This document shows positions 58,603 to 64,000 of a stretch of 64,000 nt of DNA, in pieces. A program made the position numbers and the translations under genes. The notes under the pieces were generated by a model. That model saw nothing but the letters and a program-made list of their open reading frames with translations, did not search any database and was not told the origin of the DNA. Within the stretch, counting starts at the first letter, position 1; each line of letters opens with the position of its first letter. The DNA lies in assembly GCF_010915705.1 (NCBI RefSeq), contig NZ_JAAIKE010000001.1:930001-994000 (forward strand), read 5' to 3'. This DNA is from Pseudotabrizicola algicola (GTDB taxonomy: Bacteria; Pseudomonadota; Alphaproteobacteria; Rhodobacterales; Rhodobacteraceae).

Positions 58603-59817
58603 TCAGGCGGGGCGTGTCACGGTGATTTGCGTCACATCGCAGTTTCCGCCGCGGAAGGCTCCGGCGCAAGAGGTAAGGTAGAAGTTCCACATCCGGCGGA
58701 ACCGCTCGTCAAAGCCCTGCCGCGCCACCTCGTCCCAGCGGGCGTTGAACACCTCGTGCCAGCGGCGCAGGGTCTGGCTGTAGCTTTCGCCGAATTCCAT
58801 CGAGGTTTTCAGCAAGAGCCCCGCGCGTTCCACCTCTTCCTTGAGCCGGAAGGGTGCGGGCAGCATCCCGCCCGGAAAGATGTATTTCTGGATGAAATCG
58901 ACGCCGCGCTTGTACACCGGCCAGCGGTGATCCGGCACCGTGATGATTTGCAGCGTGGCATGGCGCCCCGGTTTGAGCCGGTCGCGCAGGGTGTTGAAAT
59001 AGGTCGGCCAATAGCGTTCGCCCACCGCCTCGAACATCTCGATGCTGGCGATGCCGTCGTAAAGCCCGCGCTCGTCGCGGTAGTCGAGCAGCTTGATTTC
59101 CACGCGGTCCGACAGGCCCGCCTTGGCCATGCGGTCCACCGCGAAATCATATTGCGCCTGCGAGATGGTGAGCGCGGTGACGCGCAGGCCGCGCTTGGCG
59201 GCGGCATATTCGGCAAAGCCGCCCCAGCCGCAGCCGATTTCCAGCACATGCTCGCCCGGTTGCGCGCCCATCTGGTCGACCATCGCGGCGTATTTCTGTT
59301 CCTGCGCCTTTTCGAGGCTCTCCTGTCCGGTGCGGAACAGGGCGCTCGAATAGGTCATGCTGTCATCGAGCCAGAGGCGGTAGAAGTCATTGCCCAGATC
59401 GTAATGGGCGTGGATGTTCTTCTTGGCCTGACGGCGCGAGTTCGAGTGCAGCCAGAAGCGGAACCGCTCCAGCGTGCGCAAGAGGCCCATGCCGGGGAAG
59501 CCGTCCTGCACCGGATTGTTGCTGGGCATCTGCACAAGGTCGAGAAAGGCCTGAAGGTCGGGGCTGGACCACCAGCCATCAAGATAGGCGTCGCAAAAGC
59601 CAAGATCGCCTTCGCGGATCATGCGGGCGAACAGGTCGGGATTGTGGATCTCGATTTCCGCCACGGGGCCGGGCTTGGCCCCTTCCAGCCGGAACCGGCG
59701 GCCATCGGGCAGGACGAAATCCAGCCGCCCCTCCCCCAGCCGGCTGGCGACGGCATAGGCGGCAGAGAAATAGCGCGGCAGGCCGGTCTGGCCCTTGGTC
59801 GTTGTCAGAAATTCCAT
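58603..59817 (-). CDS. Cyclopropane-fatty-acyl-phospholipid synthase family protein
   Basis: A 404-residue SAM-dependent enzyme. YDLGNDFYRLWLDDSMTYSS near residue 145, HVLEIGCGWGGFAEYAAAKR (SAM site) near residue 195, SIEMFEAVGERYWPTYFNTL and QKYIFPGGMLPAPFRLKEEV are hallmark segments. It adds a methylene bridge to, or methylates, unsaturated lipid chains at the inner membrane. In R. sphaeroides the linked phr and cfa genes respond to singlet oxygen through RpoE (established), and the same linkage is seen here. It follows phr by 58 bases. Confidence 0.92.
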   Translation of the reverse strand: MEFLTTTKGQTGLPRYFSAAYAVASRLGEGRLDFVLPDGRRFRLEGAKPGPVAEIEIHNPDLFARMIREGDLGFCDAYLDGWWSSPDLQAFLDLVQMPSNNPVQDGFPGMGLLRTLERFRFWLHSNSRRQAKKNIHAHYDLGNDFYRLWLDDSMTYSSALFRTGQESLEKAQEQKYAAMVDQMGAQPGEHVLEIGCGWGGFAEYAAAKRGLRVTALTISQAQYDFAVDRMAKAGLSDRVEIKLLDYRDERGLYDGIASIEMFEAVGERYWPTYFNTLRDRLKPGRHATLQIITVPDHRWPVYKRGVDFIQKYIFPGGMLPAPFRLKEEVERAGLLLKTSMEFGESYSQTLRRWHEVFNARWDEVARQGFDERFRRMWNFYLTSCAGAFRGGNCDVTQITVTRPA

Positions 59818-59875
59818 CTTCCCTCCCCGGGGAATTGTCGTCTTTTGCTTACAGTTTCAGATACGTGGCGCGGGC

Positions 59876-61288
59876 TCAAGAGTTTCGGGCCGAATAGGCC
59901 GCAAGGGCGGTTTTTCGCCCCTCGGCCAGATCGACCAGAGGTTTCGGATAGGGCCGCGCCGGGTCCAGCGCCCAGGATTTCGGCACGGCATCGAAAAAGG
60001 ACAGCGCATCGGGGCCGGGGTTGCGGCTGAGTTCCGCGATGAAGCGGTGGCGGTATTCGGCCTTGGGGTCGAATTTTTCCACCTGTGTGGCCGGATTGAA
60101 GATGCGGAAGAAGGGTGCGGAATCGGGGCCGGAGCCGGAGGCCCATTGCCAGCCCATCGCATTCGAGGCCGGGTCCCAGTCGACAAGGCATTCGGCGAAC
60201 CAGTCGAGCCCCAGTTTCCAATGCGTCATCAGGTGCTTGGTGAGGTAGCTGGCCACGATCATGCGGGCGCGGTTGTGCATGCGGCCGGTCACATACATCT
60301 CGCGCATGCCGGCATCGACGAACGGCTCCCCCGTCATGCCGCGCCGCCAGTATTCGGCGGCCTTGCTGTCGCCCTGCCACGGGAAGGCGTCCCATTCGGG
60401 TTTCCAGTTGGCATGGGTGATGTGGGGGGTGTGGTGCATCAGGTGATAGGCAAACTCGCGCCAGACGAGTTCCTTGAGGAAGGTCTCGGCCCCTTTGGCC
60501 CCGCCGTGCAGCGCCCGCCAGCCTGCCGACCAGATCGTGCGCGGGCCGATCTCGCCATAGGTCAGGTTCTCGGACAGGCCCGAGGTGCCATCGACCGCCG
60601 GAAGATCGCGGGCGTCGGCATAGGCATCGACGCAGCGGTCGATGAAACGGTCGAGCCGGTCAAGCGCCTTGGCCTCGCCCACATGGATATGGCGGGCGAC
60701 CACGGCGGCGCCGCGCTGCATCGCGGCCCCCATGTGCCATGCGTCAAGGCTGTCGCTGGCGGGCCATGTGGCGGGCGCGGTCAGACGTTTGGGCGCAGGC
60801 AGCGGCGCGGGCACGTGGCGGTCGCGCAGCGCCTTCCAGAAGGGGGTATAGACGCGGTAGAACCCGCCGCTGCCGGTTTCCACCTCCCAGGGTTCAAACA
60901 GCAGATGCCCTGCGAAACTGCGCGCGCCGATGCCCTGCGCCTTGAGCGCGGCCTTTACGCCCGTGTCGCGCGCCACCGCCGCCCGATCATAGAGCCGGTG
61001 CCACCAGACCGCATCGGCCCCTGTCTCTGCGATCAGGTCTTGCAGCACGTCAAGCGCCGTGCCGCGCCGCAGGATCAGCCGCGCGCCCAGCGCCTCCAGC
61101 GCCTCGGCAAAGGCCCCTATCCCGAGGCCAAGCCGCCATTTCGGGGCCGCGCCGAGGCCTTCGGTTTCGGGGTCGAGGATGAACAGCGGGATCAGCGGGC
61201 GGCCTGTGCGCGCCGCCTCGGTCAGCATCGGCGAATCCGTCAGGCGCAGGTCACGGCGCAGCCAGAGGATCAGAGAGGCATCGGTCAT
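59876..61288 (-). CDS. phr: Deoxyribodipyrimidine photolyase
   Basis: A 470-residue class I photolyase that splits UV-induced pyrimidine dimers with blue light. SLILWLRRDLRLTDSPMLTE begins the antenna domain. The FAD domain has GEPFVDAGMREMYVTGRMHN, RARMIVASYLTKHLMTHWKL and DPASNAMGWQWASGSGPDSA near residue 390, including the conserved Trp/Asn positions. It is the first gene of phr-cfa-trgA-trgB, and an RpoE-like promoter lies 31-60 bases upstream of its start. Confidence 0.95.
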   Translation of the reverse strand: MTDASLILWLRRDLRLTDSPMLTEAARTGRPLIPLFILDPETEGLGAAPKWRLGLGIGAFAEALEALGARLILRRGTALDVLQDLIAETGADAVWWHRLYDRAAVARDTGVKAALKAQGIGARSFAGHLLFEPWEVETGSGGFYRVYTPFWKALRDRHVPAPLPAPKRLTAPATWPASDSLDAWHMGAAMQRGAAVVARHIHVGEAKALDRLDRFIDRCVDAYADARDLPAVDGTSGLSENLTYGEIGPRTIWSAGWRALHGGAKGAETFLKELVWREFAYHLMHHTPHITHANWKPEWDAFPWQGDSKAAEYWRRGMTGEPFVDAGMREMYVTGRMHNRARMIVASYLTKHLMTHWKLGLDWFAECLVDWDPASNAMGWQWASGSGPDSAPFFRIFNPATQVEKFDPKAEYRHRFIAELSRNPGPDALSFFDAVPKSWALDPARPYPKPLVDLAEGRKTALAAYSARNS

Positions 61289-61318
61289 CAGGCGGGGGCG
61301 CTTTCTGCTTCTTTTGCA

Positions 61319-61348
61319 TGGATACGGGCGAATGGGCCTTTCGGATCA
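61319..61348 (-). promoter_or_regulatory. RpoE (ECF sigma)-like promoter of phr
   Basis: On the minus strand TGATCC (61343-61348) is followed by 18 bases and TATCCA (61319-61324), 31 bases ahead of the phr ATG. The R. sphaeroides RpoE consensus I recall is TGATCC-N18-TAAGA: the -35 element and the spacing match exactly, the -10 only in part. phr and cfa are known RpoE targets there, which supports the call. Confidence 0.6.
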
Positions 61349-61481
61349 CCCGGCCACCCTGTGCCGGTCAACATTTAGCGAAGCCGTGCCATCCGGCAAT
61401 GGGGAAAACGGCGAGGGCGCGGCGGGGGGGCGCGGCGGGGCGGGCGCTGCCGCACCCTGCCCCGACATGCCCCTGCCCTGT

Positions 61482-62708
61482 CTAGAGCGCGCGGTCGAGC
61501 GCGGCGATCAGACGCGCAACCTCTTCGGCGCTGGTGTAATGGGTCGCGCTCAGCCGCAGCACGCCCTGTTCGAGCGAAACGCCCATCGCGGTCAGCGGGC
61601 GCACGGCGTAAAAGTCGCCGCCCCCGCAGGCAATGCCATCACGGCCCAGCGCCTGCGCCACCGGCAGCGCCGCGCGGTCCAGCGCCACCGCCACCGTGGG
61701 CGCGCGCAAGGCCGCCGCACGCGGGCCGATCAGGCGCAGGTCGTTGCGGCCCGCCAGATAGTCGAGCAAGGGCGCGATCACCGCCACTTCGGCCGCACGC
61801 ATCAGATCATGCACCGCGCGATTGCGGGTGGCGGCGTCGCCTTCGATGCCGTGCTGTTCCGCCAGCGCGTCGACGTAATCGGCCATCCCCGCGCAGGCAG
61901 CGATTTGCGCATGGTCGGGGCCTGCGGGCGTATGCCGCTTGTAGAGCACCGACTGGTTGAAGAAATGCGCCTGCCCCGGCAGTTCCATGCCGAAAGCCTC
62001 GCGCAGCACCATGATGCCCTGATGCGGGCCATAGGTCTTGTAGGCGGAAAAGAGGTAGGCATCGCAGCCGAGCGCCGCCACATCGGGAAAGCCATGCGGG
62101 GCGTAGCTGACGCCGTCCACCACCGTGCGCGCGCCTGCCGCGCGGGCCATTGCGCTGATCGCGGCCACATCGTTGATCTCGGCCACCACGTTCGAGCAAT
62201 GCGGAAAGGCCACCAGCCGCACCCGCCCGTCGGCCAGCAGCCGCGCAAGGTCTTGCGGGTCAAGGCTGCCGGTCTGCGGGTCGATCTGCCACTCGCGCAC
62301 CTCGACACCCTCGTCGGCAAGCCGCCGCCAGACGCCGGAATTCGCCTCGTGGTCCTGATTGGTGACCACGATCGCCGCATCTGCCCCGCGCAGCCAGCCG
62401 CGCACCGCCTGAGCCAGCACATAGGTATTGGCGCTGGTCGAGGGGCCGAAAGACAGCTCTCGGGTGGCGACATTCATCATCGCGGCAAGGCGCGTGCGCG
62501 CCTCGTCCATCTCGGCCCCCGCGAGTTCCGAGGACGGATAGGGCGCATAGGGCTGCACCTTGCGATGGGTGTAGAACCGCGTCAGCCGGTCCACGACCTG
62601 ACGGCAGGGAAAGCTGCCGCCCGCGTTTTCGAAGAACGCATGCGTCGACAGCACCGGGCTGTCAAAGGCCGGAAACTGCGCGCGCACAAAGTTCAGATCA
62701 AGCACCAT
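61482..62708 (-). CDS. Class V aminotransferase family protein
   Basis: A 408-residue PLP enzyme of the cysteine desulfurase/isopenicillin epimerase-like group. TRELSFGPSTSANTYVLAQA binds the PLP phosphate, DAAIVVTNQDHEANSGVWRR has the stacking His, VDGVSYAPHGFPDVAALGCD the Asp, and YLFSAYKTYGPHQGIMVLRE the PLP Lys near residue 225. No active-site Cys loop like that of IscS/SufS is obvious. GGAGG lies ahead of the ATG at 62708. It is divergent from the riboswitch-controlled Rieske gene, and may act in the same pathway; the substrate is unknown. Confidence 0.88.
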   Translation of the reverse strand: MVLDLNFVRAQFPAFDSPVLSTHAFFENAGGSFPCRQVVDRLTRFYTHRKVQPYAPYPSSELAGAEMDEARTRLAAMMNVATRELSFGPSTSANTYVLAQAVRGWLRGADAAIVVTNQDHEANSGVWRRLADEGVEVREWQIDPQTGSLDPQDLARLLADGRVRLVAFPHCSNVVAEINDVAAISAMARAAGARTVVDGVSYAPHGFPDVAALGCDAYLFSAYKTYGPHQGIMVLREAFGMELPGQAHFFNQSVLYKRHTPAGPDHAQIAACAGMADYVDALAEQHGIEGDAATRNRAVHDLMRAAEVAVIAPLLDYLAGRNDLRLIGPRAAALRAPTVAVALDRAALPVAQALGRDGIACGGGDFYAVRPLTAMGVSLEQGVLRLSATHYTSAEEVARLIAALDRAL

Positions 62709-62905
62709 GATACCTCCGCCTCTGGTGCGGCCATGCTTGACGGGGCCTTGGTCCGAACGCAAGGGGGCGCGCGCGCGCGGCACAGCCCGAGGGCGCGCTC
62801 GTGGCGCTGGGGGGCCATCCTTCGCGCGACATCGGGGCAGGTCGCAAACAGATGCCGCAGGGTCGCCGCCGCTATGCGGCATGATCGGCCCGCGATTATC
62901 TTTGC

Positions 62906-63076
62906 CGGGCAAGGTGCCGCTGGCGACAGCGGAGAATTGGGAAGCCGGTGCAAGGCCGGCGCTGCCCCCGCAACGGTAAGGGATGCGTGGCGCGACGATC
63001 ACCACTGAGGCAAGACCTTGGGAAGGTGTCGCGTCCGGGCCGCAAGGCCGGCACCCGAGCCCGGAAACCAGCCCTG
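62906..63076 (+). ncRNA. Cobalamin riboswitch
   Basis: The RNA shows GGTGCCGCTGGCGACAGCGG at its 5' side, then GGGAAGCCGGTGCAAGGCCG, the B12 box GCTGCCCCCGCAACGGTAA at 62961-62979, CACTGAGGCAAGACC, and the closing CCGAGCCCGGAAACCAGCC near 63054-63072. These segments and their order are diagnostic. A hairpin (CCACC, nine bases, GGTGG) at 63086-63104 may be the expression platform. The next gene on this strand is the Rieske oxygenase at 63180. Binding adenosylcobalamin normally lowers expression of the downstream gene. Confidence 0.93.
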
Positions 63077-63179
63077 CACGAACGGCCACCGTGGCGCGCG
63101 GTGGGGCAGCCTGCCCCTGTCGCGTTCCGCATACCACTATCACCGTTCCCGTGCGGGGAGGCATGGGACAAGCGAGGTC

Positions 63180-64000
63180 ATGATGCTCAGCCAAGGCGAC
63201 ATCCACACAGAATTCCAGTCGCGCCGATCCGGCTATTCCCTCTCACGCGCGCTTTACGTCGATCCGGACGTCTATCAGGCCGATCTGGAGACGATCTGGT
63301 ACAAGGAATGGCTTTTCGCGGTTCCGGCCTGCGAACTGGCCAAGCCGGGGGCCTATGCCACCATGCAGGTGGGGGCCTATCCGGTGGTGGTGATCCGCGG
63401 CAAGGACATGCGCATCCGCGCCTTCCACAACGTCTGCCGCCACCGCGGGCAGCGGCTGTGTTCCAAGGCGTCGGGCTCCACCACCAACCTTGTCTGCCCC
63501 TATCACCAGTGGACCTATGATCTCGAGGGCAAGCTGATCTTTGCCCGCGAAATGGGCGCGGATTTCAAGCCGCAAGACTTCGGGCTGAAGAAGGTGCATT
63601 GCGTCGATCTGGGCGGGGTCATCTACATCTGTCTTGCCGATGTGCCGCCCCCGATCGCCGATCTGGCGAAAACCGCGATGACCTATCTCGCACCCTCGGG
63701 CCTCGCCGATGCCAAGGTGGCCCATACCTCGACCATCACCGAGAAAGGCAATTGGAAGCTGGTGATCGAGAACAACCGCGAGTGCTACCATTGCGGCGGC
63801 TCGCACCCCTCGCTCTGCCGCACCTTTTCTGACAACCCGAAGATCGGCGCGATGGATGGCCCCCATTCGGCCAGCCCCGAGATTCTGGAGCATTGGGCGC
63901 GCTGCGAGGCGGCGGGCCTGCCCTCTCGCTTCGTGCATCATCCGGCGTTCCAGTGGCGGCTGGCGCGGATTCCGCTGCTGAACAATGCCGAAAGCTATAC
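63180..64000 (+). CDS. Rieske non-heme iron oxygenase, alpha subunit (partial)
   Basis: The frame is open to the window edge (about 273 residues visible). The Rieske cluster ligands are in AFHNVCRHRGQRL and LVCPYHQWTYDLEG, and the mononuclear iron region in VIENNRECYHCGGSHPSLCR. The latter closely resembles glycine betaine (GbcA) and stachydrine (Stc2) demethylases rather than aromatic dioxygenases, so N-demethylation of a betaine is the best guess. The first ATG is 63180; GAGG is better spaced for the second, 63183. It lies about 100 bases after the cobalamin riboswitch, its likely control. The missing C terminus prevents a firmer call. Confidence 0.88.
   Translation, partial: MMLSQGDIHTEFQSRRSGYSLSRALYVDPDVYQADLETIWYKEWLFAVPACELAKPGAYATMQVGAYPVVVIRGKDMRIRAFHNVCRHRGQRLCSKASGSTTNLVCPYHQWTYDLEGKLIFAREMGADFKPQDFGLKKVHCVDLGGVIYICLADVPPPIADLAKTAMTYLAPSGLADAKVAHTSTITEKGNWKLVIENNRECYHCGGSHPSLCRTFSDNPKIGAMDGPHSASPEILEHWARCEAAGLPSRFVHHPAFQWRLARIPLLNNAESY

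Noticed and set aside
61059-63008. Long + strand frame opposite the class V aminotransferase, running into the riboswitch
   Set aside because: No domain is visible and it reads through a structured RNA; the minus-strand aminotransferase accounts for the region.

Overview
The window is high-GC DNA with tightly packed genes. It carries several markers of the Rhodobacteraceae/Paracoccaceae (alphaproteobacteria): a trgA-trgB tellurite-resistance pair next to phr and cfa, a bioBFDAZ operon preceded by a bioR-type GntR gene, and typical terminator-like intergenic elements. The genus cannot be fixed from the sequence alone.

Bases 1 to about 28,200 are most of a lambda-like tailed prophage whose left end lies outside the window. 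Read leftward, it has a terminase and head module (small and large terminase, gpW-like protein, portal, S49 protease, decoration protein, major capsid protein cut by the window edge). The rest is a replication and recombination module: HTH protein, Sak4-like ATPase, DUF669-like protein, Cas4-like nuclease, SF2 helicase, primase-helicase, RuvC-like nuclease and two DNA methyltransferases. Rightward genes interrupt it: a pRiA4b ORF-3 family gene, two small genes, and a LysR/cupin divergent pair. At 22.0-25.6 kb is a self-contained unit of two unrecognised leftward genes facing an XRE repressor plus an ImmA/IrrE protease, with two palindromic operators between them. The element ends in an integration cassette (small ORF, DUF2924, large serine recombinase, HTH protein).

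From 28.4 to 42.8 kb the DNA looks chromosomal. It holds the biotin operon bioB-bioF-bioD-bioA-bioZ with bioR, tRNA-Ser(GGA) with its terminator, an XRE regulator, an alanyl-tRNA editing protein, a large MscS channel, cysteine synthase, and a class III aminotransferase with a GntR regulator that may share an operator motif with it.

From 42.9 to 56.8 kb is a carbohydrate locus. The leftward operon encodes an ABC sugar importer, a GH2 beta-mannosidase-like enzyme, a sugar isomerase/epimerase and a Gfo/Idh/MocA oxidoreductase, followed by a GH43 beta-xylosidase. The divergent rightward set is a LacI regulator, a second isomerase/epimerase and a second oxidoreductase. Both hydrolases lack signal peptides, so oligosaccharides are probably imported and then cut in the cytoplasm.

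From 56.9 to 61.3 kb is a stress operon phr-cfa-trgA-trgB with a candidate RpoE-type promoter. The window ends with a class V aminotransferase facing a cobalamin riboswitch that precedes a Rieske oxygenase cut by the window edge.

The items most worth a second look are the unknown two-gene unit with its own XRE/ImmA control, the phage methyltransferase that appears to be coded over in a second frame, an iteron-like repeat cluster beside an AT-rich tract, and the cobalamin riboswitch in front of a Rieske oxygenase.
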